DNA from: Chryseobacterium sp.
GTDB lineage: Bacteria; Bacteroidota; Bacteroidia; Flavobacteriales; Weeksellaceae
Reading direction: 5' to 3'
Assembly (NCBI GenBank): GCA_031286615.1
Contig: JAITUA010000001.1
Coordinates: 16,237 to 80,236, forward strand
Length of the DNA stretch: 64,000 bases
The notes beneath the pieces were generated by a model that was given only the letters and a program-made list of their open reading frames with translations, ran no database searches and was not told the origin of the DNA. The translations under genes and the position numbers were made by a program. How positions within the stretch are numbered: position 1 is the first letter of the stretch; every line of letters starts with the position of its first letter. Of the stretch, positions 52,601 through 61,494 are shown in pieces.

Positions 52601-53299
52601 TTAGTATTCTAAAGGAATAAAGACAATTCCCGACACGTCAAACCCTTCTATATTGGTCTTCCAGACAGGAGATGTTTTTACGATATCGGTGAGTTGTTTT
52701 TTGATGGTATCGGAAATATTCAAATTTTTTATTTCTACAAAAGTGGGAGCTCCATTTAGGTCTATATCTAAAATAAGAACAGAATTCCCTTTCTCTTTTT
52801 TCTTATATTTCTTTTCCAGAACCGGATATATATTTTTTTCTACCCATTGCTCCAAAGCTGCTTCACCACCTGCGAATTCTGGATGCGGAGGTTTATTATC
52901 TTTGAATTTTGGCGGAAGATCCTTTGGGTAAGAGGTCAGATTTGAATTTTCTTTGACCAAGGTAAGCACTCCCTTTTTATTGGGACTATAGATTTTATGG
53001 TTGATTTTTTCTGTGGTAAGGTCAATATCTACAAAATGAATTTCTGTGTTGTTAATTCTGTAAATGCCTCTGTGAGTTTCTTCCCCTGATATTTTTTTAA
53101 CAAGAGCATTTTCTCTGATAGTATCCCCTTTATTAGGAATCAGATATAATTCCTGATCCGTTTCTTTGTCTTTTTTGTTTTGAATATAGATTTTATAATC
53201 AAAGCTTTTCAGTTTGATATCTTCTCTGGGCTCTGCTTTTTGAGAAAAATAAAATGCAGGAAGAAGTAAAACAGTAATGATGGATAGTTTTTGTTTCAT
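52601..53299 (-). CDS. Periplasmic protein with TonB C-terminal-like domain
   Basis: A 232-residue protein with signal peptide (FYFSQ) and a C-terminal region, PPHPEFAGGEAALEQWVEKN to GIVFIPLEY (about 138-232), that matches the TonB C-terminal fold found in many small Bacteroidota proteins. It lacks the N-terminal membrane anchor with the usual SHLS-like motif and the Pro-rich spacer, so it probably does not energise receptors. Its role is unknown. Confidence 0.7.
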   Translation of the reverse strand: MKQKLSIITVLLLPAFYFSQKAEPREDIKLKSFDYKIYIQNKKDKETDQELYLIPNKGDTIRENALVKKISGEETHRGIYRINNTEIHFVDIDLTTEKINHKIYSPNKKGVLTLVKENSNLTSYPKDLPPKFKDNKPPHPEFAGGEAALEQWVEKNIYPVLEKKYKKKEKGNSVLILDIDLNGAPTFVEIKNLNISDTIKKQLTDIVKTSPVWKTNIEGFDVSGIVFIPLEY

Positions 53300-53421
53300 G
53301 GTTATAAGAGTTGTGTTTGGGCAAATGTAAAGAAATTCTGATACTTACCTGTAGATTTCAACCGAATTTATTGATTGGAAATACAACAGAGCAAATGAAA
53401 AAATGAGAAAGTTTTCACATA

Positions 53422-54327
53422 TTATAATGCTTTCTGTCTCCTGAACATTTCCGGTTTGTAGTTAATAATAAAAACACCGCAAATAATCATGACAGCTGCA
53501 AGAATAAATTTGAAAGTCACCTTCTCATCCATAATCAGCCATCCTAGAAATATGGCAATGATGGTGTTGATATAAGCAAGAATAGAAACCTGTACCGGTG
53601 AAATTTTTGTCAAAGCATAATGAAAGGCAAAAAAAGCAGCTACTGAACCAAAAACCGAAAGGTATAACATTGCTGAAATACTCTTTGCAGTCCAGTTTCC
53701 AAAGTTATAATTTTCAGAAAAAAGAAATGCAAAAATAATCTGAACAACGCCTGCAAATAAGAATTGATAAAACAGATTCAATGTTATATTTCCGCTCTGG
53801 ATATTTAATTTTTTTGTGAAAATGGTTCCGGATGCCCATCCTGCAATAGCACAGAACAGGAAGACCATTCCCATTCTGTAATCCGGGTTGGCAAGATCTT
53901 TCAGTCCATCCCAGAAAATAAAAAGAATTCCGCTGAAACATAGAAGAACACCACTAAGAGCCCGTAGACTAAACTTCTGCAATCCCACAGCTACACTTCC
54001 CAGGAAAACAAGGATAGGTGAGCACGCACTGATCAGCGAGGCAAGACTGCTAGAAACAGTTTCCTCAGCCACTGTAGTCATACCATTGGCAACCACCAGC
54101 ATCAGGGAAGCGAATATAATCTGATATCCCAAACTTTTCCAGCCAATCCATTTGAATTCTTTTCTCGAAAGAAGAATGATAAGCATGATAACAGAAGCCA
54201 GGAACTGTCGGATTCCAGCTACAAACCAGGCAGGTATTGTTTCCACAGCAACACGGATTGCCAAAAAAGTTGTTCCCCAAACCATAGCAACGGTAAGAAC
54301 AGCAAAAATAAGTTTATAATCTTTCAA
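53422..54327 (-). CDS. EamA family (DMT) transporter
   Basis: A 301-residue protein with ten membrane helices in two EamA repeats; MVWGTTFLAIRVAVETIPAW opens the first and GWLIMDEKVTFKFILAAVMI closes the second. It exports metabolites such as amino acids or drugs; the substrate is unknown. No ATG is in a good place: the TTG at 54327 (KDYKLIFAVL) is preferred to one at 54348, since a TACATTTG box (54350-54357) ends two bases before the latter. Confidence 0.87.
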   Translation of the reverse strand: MKDYKLIFAVLTVAMVWGTTFLAIRVAVETIPAWFVAGIRQFLASVIMLIILLSRKEFKWIGWKSLGYQIIFASLMLVVANGMTTVAEETVSSSLASLISACSPILVFLGSVAVGLQKFSLRALSGVLLCFSGILFIFWDGLKDLANPDYRMGMVFLFCAIAGWASGTIFTKKLNIQSGNITLNLFYQFLFAGVVQIIFAFLFSENYNFGNWTAKSISAMLYLSVFGSVAAFFAFHYALTKISPVQVSILAYINTIIAIFLGWLIMDEKVTFKFILAAVMIICGVFIINYKPEMFRRQKAL

Positions 54328-54534
54328 CGTAAATAAGTAGTGTAACAAACAAATGTAAACGTTTTATAAGAAAAAGAATGGGTACAGTTCATTTAATTTT
54401 TGATGATACAGATTGAAGGCCGGAAAAGTGGATCGGTGACAGTTAATTGCGACCAAAGAACTTCCAGCTTCCTTCTTCTCACTTCCAGCTTTAAATTTTT
54501 ATTCTTTATCTTTGAACATCTAATAAAATTGAAG

Positions 54535-55038
54535 ATGGTAGGAATTATTATGGGCAGTCAGAGTGATCTGCCGATCATGGAACAGGCTGCAAATTTTCTT
54601 AAAAGCCTTGATATCCCTTACGAACTCACTGTAGTTTCAGCACACAGAACACCGGAAAGAATGTTTGATTATGCAAAGACTGCTAAGGAAAGAGGTCTTA
54701 AGGTAATTGTAGCTGGAGCAGGTGGAGCAGCGCATCTTCCGGGGATGGTAGCAAGCTGTACTACACTTCCGGTAATCGGAGTTCCGATTTTGTCCAGTAA
54801 TTCTATAGACGGATGGGATTCAGTGTTGTCTATTCTTCAGATGCCTGGCGGAATTCCAGTAGCTACCGTAGCTTTGAACGGAGCTTTGAATGCAGGAATT
54901 TTAGCCGCAAAAATCTTAGGAAGCGGTAATGAAGAAGTAGCAGCTAAACTTCAGAAATATCAGGATTCTTTAAAAGATAAAGTATTGGGAACTGTGGATG
55001 ATATCAAAGCCCAGCATCCTAACCATTTTGACAAATAG
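54535..55038 (+). CDS. purE: 5-(carboxyamino)imidazole ribonucleotide mutase
   Basis: A 167-residue PurE of the class I mutase type. MVGIIMGSQSDLPIMEQAA starts it and SAHRTPERMFDYA holds the catalytic His; AGGAAHLPGMVA and LPVIGVPILSS follow. It isomerises N5-CAIR to CAIR, directly after PurK. I start it at the ATG at 54535, which matches the family; the frame is open farther upstream but through a repeat. TATCTTTG is at 54507-54514. Confidence 0.95.
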   Translation: MVGIIMGSQSDLPIMEQAANFLKSLDIPYELTVVSAHRTPERMFDYAKTAKERGLKVIVAGAGGAAHLPGMVASCTTLPVIGVPILSSNSIDGWDSVLSILQMPGGIPVATVALNGALNAGILAAKILGSGNEEVAAKLQKYQDSLKDKVLGTVDDIKAQHPNHFDK

Positions 55039-55059
55039 TTTAACTTTTAAACTCAAAAT

Positions 55060-55090
55060 AAAAGCCTCCCTTTTCAGCGAGGCTTTTTTG
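55060..55090. terminator. Terminator between purE and the BspA-like genes
   Basis: AAAGCCTC pairs with GAGGCTTT around a loop, with T-runs on either side; it can serve both convergent transcripts. Confidence 0.75.
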
Positions 55091-55093
55091 TTT

Positions 55094-56653
55094 TTATTTT
55101 TTAATGAATTTTGAAGAAATAGTCTTTTTTTTCATGATGAGCTGTATCATATAATTTCCTTTTGGCAAAGAGCTTACATTGATCAAATCATTATTAGGAT
55201 TTCCTTCTTTTACAAGCCTTCCGCTTGCATCATAAATTTTATATCCTTTAATATCAGCTATTCCTTCGATGTGAATATCATCCACTGCAGGATTAGGATA
55301 GAGCAGAGGTTTTTTATTCAGTTTTATATCTGATGAAGATAATAAACAGCTTCCTACAGTATCACCTATGAATGACCAACCTTTATTGATAAGAATATCT
55401 CTTTTGTCTGAAGCATTGGTAGCATATTTTAATCCTGTTAAAGAACCTAACGAGATATTGTTTGCTGTATTGGGGTTGTCTGCCCATCCCATCAATGTTT
55501 TACTGTAATTTTCACAATTAAGGCCTGACAGTGTTAAAGCACCATTACCATTGGTAAGAGAAACTAAGTTCCAGTTTCCTAATGACTGATTAAAACTTGA
55601 TGCAACATTCAGGATCTGATCTATTCTGGTTACTTTAGTCATATCCCAATTTTCTAAAGACTGATTAAATGATGTACAGCCGTGAAAAGCATGAGCCATA
55701 TTGGTAACCTTAGAAGTATTCCAGTTGAGCTGCTGATTGAAAACAGGAATCATATGAAACATAAAATGTATATCTTCTAGGCTTGAAGTATCCCAGTTAT
55801 CAAGACGCTGATTGAAGCTTAAACATTGCCCAAACATCCAGCTCATATCAGTCACCTTTGAAACGTCCCAGCTGTTAAGAGTCTGGTTAAAAACAGTTCT
55901 GTTTCCAAACATATAGCTGAGGTTCGTAGCAGAAGACATATTCCAGCTGTCCAGATAAGGTGAGTTGAACTGCTCTGTTAATGCAGAAGATGGATTTACA
56001 TCAAATAAAAGAGATAGCATAAAACTGAAATTCTTAATTTTCGAAGTATCCCAGTTTTGCATAGAGCTTGCTCCCGTAAAGCTGGTGGTACCATAAAACA
56101 TGAAAGAAGCATCCTCCACATTATTAAGATTAGGAGTATCTGTTGCCGTAAGCTGCATAAGCCTGCAGAGACTGAAGGCACTCTCCATGGTTGTCCACGA
56201 AATATTACCCCATTGTTCTATTTCCAGTATTTTATCTGAACTTCCATTAACCTGCCAGATAGGGATGACTTGCTCAGGAGCAGGAAATAGTTGAGGAGTT
56301 CCAAATTTTATTTGCCTGAAGATCCCGTTACCATTCGTAACTTTTACCCTGTACTTGGCATCATTTTTTTCTGCGATGGATGTACCGAAGTCTATAAGAA
56401 CCTGTTTTGTGGAAGTTACATCGAGTAGGGAACCATTGTGCTGCGGATAGCCTACTTCCTCCCAGTAAATATCATAATTATCACCAATTCCGGGAAACCA
56501 TATCTGCTGTGTGGTTGCCTGGTAGGGAGCATCTACATTCACTGCCGGTAATACAGTGGATGCTGGCTTCCAGATGGTAATAAATTCATCCTGAGCTTTC
56601 GCCATGAAAATCAGTATCAGAAAAAAGAGTGTTGAAATTTTTTTTAATAGCAT
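55094..56653 (-). CDS. BspA-like (DUF285) surface protein with T9SS tail, paralogue 1
   Basis: A 519-residue protein: signal peptide (MAKAQ), an N-terminal 110-residue region (EFITIWKPAST, WFPGIGDNYDIYWEEVGYPQ), then about eight repeats of 24 residues with pattern F-N-Q-x-L-x-x-W-D-x-S-x-x-x-x-M-x-x-M-F, and a type A sorting tail (LLYPNPAVDDIHIEG to KFIKK). BspA-type repeats bind host or matrix proteins and resemble the mycoplasma DUF285 repeats. It is exported through the type IX system and probably anchored on the surface. Confidence 0.9.
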   Translation of the reverse strand: MLLKKISTLFFLILIFMAKAQDEFITIWKPASTVLPAVNVDAPYQATTQQIWFPGIGDNYDIYWEEVGYPQHNGSLLDVTSTKQVLIDFGTSIAEKNDAKYRVKVTNGNGIFRQIKFGTPQLFPAPEQVIPIWQVNGSSDKILEIEQWGNISWTTMESAFSLCRLMQLTATDTPNLNNVEDASFMFYGTTSFTGASSMQNWDTSKIKNFSFMLSLLFDVNPSSALTEQFNSPYLDSWNMSSATNLSYMFGNRTVFNQTLNSWDVSKVTDMSWMFGQCLSFNQRLDNWDTSSLEDIHFMFHMIPVFNQQLNWNTSKVTNMAHAFHGCTSFNQSLENWDMTKVTRIDQILNVASSFNQSLGNWNLVSLTNGNGALTLSGLNCENYSKTLMGWADNPNTANNISLGSLTGLKYATNASDKRDILINKGWSFIGDTVGSCLLSSSDIKLNKKPLLYPNPAVDDIHIEGIADIKGYKIYDASGRLVKEGNPNNDLINVSSLPKGNYMIQLIMKKKTISSKFIKK

Positions 56654-56668
56654 GTTGAGAGTTTATGG

Positions 56669-58342
56669 TTATTTTTTGATGAATTTTAGATTCTGAATAT
56701 TATCTTTTGAATAAAGCTGTAAAATATAATTCCCGGGAATTAACGCCTGAATATTAATATGTTCATTCACCAAATCTCCGCTTAAAACAATTCTTCCGCT
56801 CATATCAATAATTTTGAAATCCTTGGCATTGGAGTTTTTTACATAAATAATATGGGCAGCAGGGTTCGGGTATACGCTTAGTTCACCTTTCACTTTTACA
56901 TCAGAAGTTCCAAGGAAAGACTGGCATTCTCCATTGTATATATCTCCGCTGATTGTCCAGCCTTTATTGTTGATCAGATGATTTCTGGCAGTAACTGCTG
57001 CATTGTGGGAATACGTAAGAGGAGAAACAGAGGACATATTAATATTATTTGGAGTTGAAGGATTCAGGCTCCACCCATACAGAGTGCTGTCATAATTCTG
57101 GCAGTTCAGTGCAGAATTTTTGAACATATTGGTTGCATACAATAATGAACTAAGATTCCATTTTCCGAGATTTTGGTTGAAAATAATGGCATCATTAAAC
57201 ATATCGTTCATACTTTTTACTGAACTTACATTCCATTTTCCTATATCCTGATTGAAGCTTTTTGCCCCCTTGAACATCTCATACATCCATTCTACTTTTC
57301 TGGTGTCCCAGTTGGAAATATTACTGTTGAAGTTTTCTGCAGTATGAAACATACCATTCATAAATTTAACATTTTGGGTATCCCAGCTGCTGATGTCCTG
57401 ATTAAAAACTTTTGCCCCCACAAACATATAGTTCATTTCAATCATCTGTGTGGTATTCCAGTTTCCAAGTGGTTGATTGAAATTGATAGCCTGCGAAAAC
57501 ATAAATTCCGCATCAAGATTGCTGGACATATCCCAATTTCCAATAGGCTGGTTAAACTGAGTCGCTCCACTAAACATGGCGGCAGTAGCAGTAACTTTAG
57601 AAGTATCCCAGTTGGCCAGCGGCTGGTTGAATAGTTTGGCCGCAGAGAATGTTATCCCCATCATGGTAACATTGGATGTATTCCAGTCTCCCACCGGCTG
57701 GTTGAATACAAAACATCCTGAAAACGTTCCCAGCAGCGTTGTTACATTGGAAGTATTCCAGGTATTGATACTGGAATTTCCCACTAAGCTGTAACAGCCT
57801 AAAAACATATGGGACAAATCAGTTACCTCTTTCAGATCAGGAACATCTGTTGCCGTGAAATCTAAAATTTTGCACGCCTGAAATGCCTGTTTCATAGAAG
57901 ACCACTGAATGTTTCCCCATTGTTCTATCAATTGTATTTTATGAACATCTCCTACAATGCCGTTATCATTGAACATATCCCAGTCGGCAAATCTTATCTG
58001 GTGAAAATTTCCGTTTCCATTGCTTACTTTCAACCGGTAAGTAGCATCTGATGGATTGGGATTGTGTGGAATTCCAAAATCGATCAGGAGCTGATAGGCA
58101 GAAGTCACATTGGTTAAAGTGGCATTATGAGAAGGGTAGCCAATTTCTTCCCAATAGATCTGGTAATTCGTCCCTATTCCGGGAAACCAGATTTGATTAT
58201 TATTTGAGTTAACGGGAATTCCTGCATAAGGATAGGAAGGAGGGGGAAGACTGGGTTTCCATACCGTAATAAATTCATTTTGTGCCCTTGCCAGAAATAT
58301 CAGCAAAAGAAAAATGAGCGTTGGAATTTTTTTTAGAATCAT
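56669..58342 (-). CDS. BspA-like (DUF285) surface protein with T9SS tail, paralogue 2
   Basis: A 557-residue paralogue with about ten 24-residue repeats, the most of the three (for example FNQPIGNWDMSS, FNQPLGNWNTTQ). Signal peptide, N-terminal region and T9SS tail (LSVYPNPAAHIIYVKN to KFIKK) match paralogue 1. The genes lie 15 and 23 bases apart, so the three are one transcript. Difference in repeat number suggests gene duplication followed by repeat gain or loss. Confidence 0.9.
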   Translation of the reverse strand: MILKKIPTLIFLLLIFLARAQNEFITVWKPSLPPPSYPYAGIPVNSNNNQIWFPGIGTNYQIYWEEIGYPSHNATLTNVTSAYQLLIDFGIPHNPNPSDATYRLKVSNGNGNFHQIRFADWDMFNDNGIVGDVHKIQLIEQWGNIQWSSMKQAFQACKILDFTATDVPDLKEVTDLSHMFLGCYSLVGNSSINTWNTSNVTTLLGTFSGCFVFNQPVGDWNTSNVTMMGITFSAAKLFNQPLANWDTSKVTATAAMFSGATQFNQPIGNWDMSSNLDAEFMFSQAINFNQPLGNWNTTQMIEMNYMFVGAKVFNQDISSWDTQNVKFMNGMFHTAENFNSNISNWDTRKVEWMYEMFKGAKSFNQDIGKWNVSSVKSMNDMFNDAIIFNQNLGKWNLSSLLYATNMFKNSALNCQNYDSTLYGWSLNPSTPNNINMSSVSPLTYSHNAAVTARNHLINNKGWTISGDIYNGECQSFLGTSDVKVKGELSVYPNPAAHIIYVKNSNAKDFKIIDMSGRIVLSGDLVNEHINIQALIPGNYILQLYSKDNIQNLKFIKK

Positions 58343-58365
58343 GGTTATAGTTTTATGGTATTAGT

Positions 58366-59688
58366 TTATTGTTTGATGAACGGGAGTGAATGAATGGCAT
58401 TCTTTGTCAGAATTTGCAGGATATAATTTCCAGGAGTTAAAGTTCTGATATTAACCCTTTCATTTTCAAGATTGTCCTTGGCAACGGTTCTTTCACTCAT
58501 ATCGGTGATGATATAACTTACCGCATTCGGAATATTTTTCAGATAAATGTGATCCTTTGCCGGATTAGGGTAAATAGATGCTTTGCTTGTAATTTCCTTT
58601 TCAGATGTTGAAAGTGTCTGGTTGCATAGCCCGTTATAAGAATCGCCTGATATAGTCCAGCCTTTATTATTAATTAAATAACTTCTTGCAGCTACAGCAT
58701 CAGCATGAGAGTAGACTAATGGAGAAGCACTTGATAGATTGATATTAGCTGGCGTTGACGAACTCTGGCTCCATCCATAAAGGGTCTTGTCGTAATTCAG
58801 GCAGCTCATCGCAGAATTGAGAAACATGTCTGTAGCTGTGGTCAACGAACTTAAATTCCATCTTCCGATATTTTGGTTAAAAGCGGTGTCGTGGAACATT
58901 TCGTTCATATTGGTGACATTGGCTGTATTCCAGTTTTGAAGATCCTGGTTGAAATTTTCTGAATCATGAAACATATGCTCCATGGTGGTAACCTTAGCCG
59001 TGTTCCATTTACCCAAAGATTGGTTGAATCCTGTAAAATCAAACATATAGGACATATCTGTAACATTTGAAGTATCCCAGTTCCCCAGTGGCTGGTTGAA
59101 CAGGTTATCATCACCAAACATATAATGCATATCTGTAATGGTAGAGGTATCCCATGTATTGAAAGAAGAATTACCAACTAATGAAGTACATAAATAAAAC
59201 ATCTGGCGCATGCTGGTTGCCATGCTGAGGTCTGGTGCATCAGTAGCCGTCACATCCATATAATCGCAGTATACAAAAGCATTGTCAAAGCTTTTCCATT
59301 TTATATTTCCCCATTGGACAATTTGGGTAATTTTTGAGCGGTCTGAAGCATTATAAATGGGAATTAATGTATTGTCGAAGAATCTTACCTGATCGAAGCT
59401 TCCGTTTCCATCACTGATTTTGATTCGGTAGCTGGCTTGAGCAGGAGATGGATTTAACGGCGCTCCTAAGTTGATGATAAATTCAGTAGTGGAAGTTACA
59501 TTATTCATCGTTCCGTTGTGCTGCAGATATCCTACCTCTTCCCAAGATACCTGGAAATTGGTTCCCCGGCCGGGAAATTTAATATTTTGTGCATTCTGGG
59601 TTTTCCAGATAGTAATAAACTCATTCTGAGCTTTTGAGAATTGAAATAATAGGATTAATAGAGCAGATGGTAAAAGTTTTTTGTACAT
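58366..59688 (-). CDS. BspA-like (DUF285) surface protein with T9SS tail, paralogue 3
   Basis: A 440-residue paralogue with about five repeats (FNQPLGNWDTSNVTDMSYMF is the best match to consensus), first gene of the trio. The N-terminal region is shorter than in the others by about 20 residues (EFITIWKTQNAQNIKFPGRG). It ends with KASIYPNPAKDHIYLK and LPFIKQ, a sorting tail with a terminal variant KQ in place of KK. Confidence 0.9.
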   Translation of the reverse strand: MYKKLLPSALLILLFQFSKAQNEFITIWKTQNAQNIKFPGRGTNFQVSWEEVGYLQHNGTMNNVTSTTEFIINLGAPLNPSPAQASYRIKISDGNGSFDQVRFFDNTLIPIYNASDRSKITQIVQWGNIKWKSFDNAFVYCDYMDVTATDAPDLSMATSMRQMFYLCTSLVGNSSFNTWDTSTITDMHYMFGDDNLFNQPLGNWDTSNVTDMSYMFDFTGFNQSLGKWNTAKVTTMEHMFHDSENFNQDLQNWNTANVTNMNEMFHDTAFNQNIGRWNLSSLTTATDMFLNSAMSCLNYDKTLYGWSQSSSTPANINLSSASPLVYSHADAVAARSYLINNKGWTISGDSYNGLCNQTLSTSEKEITSKASIYPNPAKDHIYLKNIPNAVSYIITDMSERTVAKDNLENERVNIRTLTPGNYILQILTKNAIHSLPFIKQ

Positions 59689-59801
59689 GTCATTAGTTTG
59701 TGAAATAAGCGTAGCTAAAATAACAAAAAACTTAATGTATTTTTAATGTAAATGTAAAATTTATAGTATTTTATTTATTTTAATAAGATTTTGCAAATAA
59801 A

Positions 59802-59823
59802 AAACTCTCCAAAATGGAGAGTT
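59802..59823 (-). terminator. Terminator of the YiaA-like gene
   Basis: On the minus strand AAACTCTCC pairs with GGAGAGTTT around a four-base loop, followed by a run of T. Confidence 0.75.
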
Positions 59824-59827
59824 TACT

Positions 59828-60220
59828 TTATTCCTGAAGCATGTTGTCACGTGTATTTTTCTGAACTGCTATGGCTCCGAAGAGAGCGAGCAAAAAGGCA
59901 AAGGCATAAAAACCTTTTTCACTTGGTAGGATAGTGGCATTCCAAAGTCCGATGGCCAGCAATACAATAGATGATAATGTAGCAAACCAACAGATCCCAT
60001 AATAAATATCTGTTACCTGAATATTTTCTAACCTGTCGCGTACTGCTTTCTGTAAAGAAACAACCGCAAATAATCCATAAAGAAGAATGGTAAAATAATA
60101 TCCTTTCTCATTCAGTAGCATTTCTGCTCTGGCAAGACCCACGATGAAGCCAATCATTCCTGCTCCCAGTGCCACCCATGACGCTGCGACGAATGCATTC
60201 GATACTCTTTGTTTTTTCAT
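59828..60220 (-). CDS. YiaA/YiaB family inner membrane protein
   Basis: A 130-residue protein with four membrane helices in two repeats (ASWVALGAGMIGFIVGLARA; CWFATLSSIVLLAIGLWNA, each followed by EKGYYF or EKGFYAF). This duplication defines YiaA/YiaB. Function unknown. Confidence 0.87.
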   Translation of the reverse strand: MKKQRVSNAFVAASWVALGAGMIGFIVGLARAEMLLNEKGYYFTILLYGLFAVVSLQKAVRDRLENIQVTDIYYGICWFATLSSIVLLAIGLWNATILPSEKGFYAFAFLLALFGAIAVQKNTRDNMLQE

Positions 60221-60336
60221 AGTTTAATGTTTTATTTAAGAGGGCTAAGATATTCTTTTTTTATAAACAGATCCCTAGTAAGGGGAAAATATGGGCAAAA
60301 TACGGTAAATATGCCTGTATTCATTATTTTTTTTAG

Positions 60337-60398
60337 TTTTGGCTAAAGCCAATGGAATTTATTCAATAACAAACGGACTAAAGTCCGTCCCTATTGAA
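60337..60398. repeat. REP-like palindromic repeat, copy 4 (inverted)
   Basis: TTTTGGCTAAAGCCAATGGA to CGGACTAAAGTCCGTCCCTA: the reverse complement of copy 1 at 17415-17477, with the main palindrome changed to CGGACTAAAGTCCG by paired changes that keep it self-complementary. Confidence 0.75.
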
Positions 60399-60449
60399 CA
60401 AGTATAAGAATGGCCGAAATGCCTAACCTATACTTAATAATTTTTCCCC

Positions 60450-60553
60450 TAGCCCCGATAGCAGCGGTTACCCCGGAACATAGATGGAGAATGAGAAGGA
60501 TGAGGTGTGGGAAAGCCTGGTGTGAGGAGTATGAGCGGATAGCGGGATAAGCT
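60450..60553. repeat. CCCCGATAGCAGCGG repeat, copy 2
   Basis: TAGCCCCGATAGCAGCGGTT at the start and GAGGAGTATGAGCGGATAGC with GGGATAAGCT at the end match copy 1 (22511-22593), with about 20 more bases in the middle. Together with the REP copy, it fills the 367-base gap (60221-60587). Confidence 0.7.
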
Positions 60554-60587
60554 CATAAAAAACTCCCCAAAATTGTAGAGCTTGTTA

Positions 60588-61391
60588 TTATTGAGTAATA
60601 TATTCGTAGTTATATTGAGCGGAAGGGTTTCCATTGGCTTCTTTTGAGATAACCTGCACTGGGAATCCGGCGCTATTATATTGGATGGTGGAAGTTCTTG
60701 TTTGATTTTGTTCCCAGGTTCCATTGCTTTTGAAGCTTATCTTTTCTGTCAGATAATTATTTTTACTTGCAGCATAGGCTCCTCCCATCATAATTTTTAA
60801 ATATTTGTTGATATTCGTATATGGGTTCAGTTTATCATCATATGAATAAGCAATTTTAGTGCTGTAGCTGGATCCTCCACCTTCTGAAGTTTCTGATGAA
60901 ATATTGTTTCCATTATAAACATAAGTATCAACAATAGGATTGGAACAGGTTGGTGACTGGCAAAGAGATGAAGAGATTACCTGTCCGCTGGTATTATAAT
61001 TATAAGTAATCGTTCTGTTGTAATCCGGATTATTGGCATAGATTGCCTTAACAGTGGTTAGTTGATCTCCATTGTAAGTATAAGTTGAATAATAGTCTAC
61101 TGTGCCATCCGGCTTATAATAAGTCGTTTTTGTAGGTTTTCCATTACTGTATTCGAACTTGGATGATCCTGATGTAGACAATGTTTTTATAAGTTCACCC
61201 TGATTATTGTATTCAAGCGTTTGTACGCTGGTTTGTGGCTGAGACGGATCATCGTAGTAAACTATAGTAACTTTACTTAATAATACCTTTGGTTCGGAAG
61301 GGGTATTGGTTCCGTCATTATCATCATTACTGCTGCAGCTGTTAAAGAATACGGCAACGCTTACGAGTCCCAGAAATAAGAAGTTTTTCAT
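60588..61391 (-). CDS. Lipoprotein with RHS/YD-like repeats
   Basis: A 267-residue lipoprotein (FFNSC lipobox, Cys19) followed by an acidic SSNDDNDGTNTPSEP linker. The body has tandem beta-hairpins resembling YD/RHS repeats: TLEYNNQGELIKTLSTS, FEYSNGKPTKTTYYKPDGTV, YTYNGDQLTTVKAIY, ITYNYNTSGQVISSS. Such proteins are probably outer-membrane surface proteins; no function known. A TATTTTTG box is at 61416-61409. Confidence 0.78.
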   Translation of the reverse strand: MKNFLFLGLVSVAVFFNSCSSNDDNDGTNTPSEPKVLLSKVTIVYYDDPSQPQTSVQTLEYNNQGELIKTLSTSGSSKFEYSNGKPTKTTYYKPDGTVDYYSTYTYNGDQLTTVKAIYANNPDYNRTITYNYNTSGQVISSSLCQSPTCSNPIVDTYVYNGNNISSETSEGGGSSYSTKIAYSYDDKLNPYTNINKYLKIMMGGAYAASKNNYLTEKISFKSNGTWEQNQTRTSTIQYNSAGFPVQVISKEANGNPSAQYNYEYITQ

Positions 61392-61445
61392 GTTATTAAT
61401 TTAGCTGACAAAAATACGGATTGCTTTATATCCCTGCATAAAAAA

Positions 61446-61472
61446 ATCCCACTATCTTAGTAATAGTGGGAT
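61446..61472 (-). terminator. Terminator of ahcY
   Basis: ATCCCACTAT pairs with ATAGTGGGAT (10 pairs) around a seven-base loop, followed on the minus strand by seven T. Confidence 0.8.
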
Positions 61473-61494
61473 CATATCATATTTTATATAAATC

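Noticed and set aside
60449-60724. A 91-codon minus-strand frame
   Set aside because: It runs through a dispersed repeat and the end of the RHS-like lipoprotein gene in another frame.
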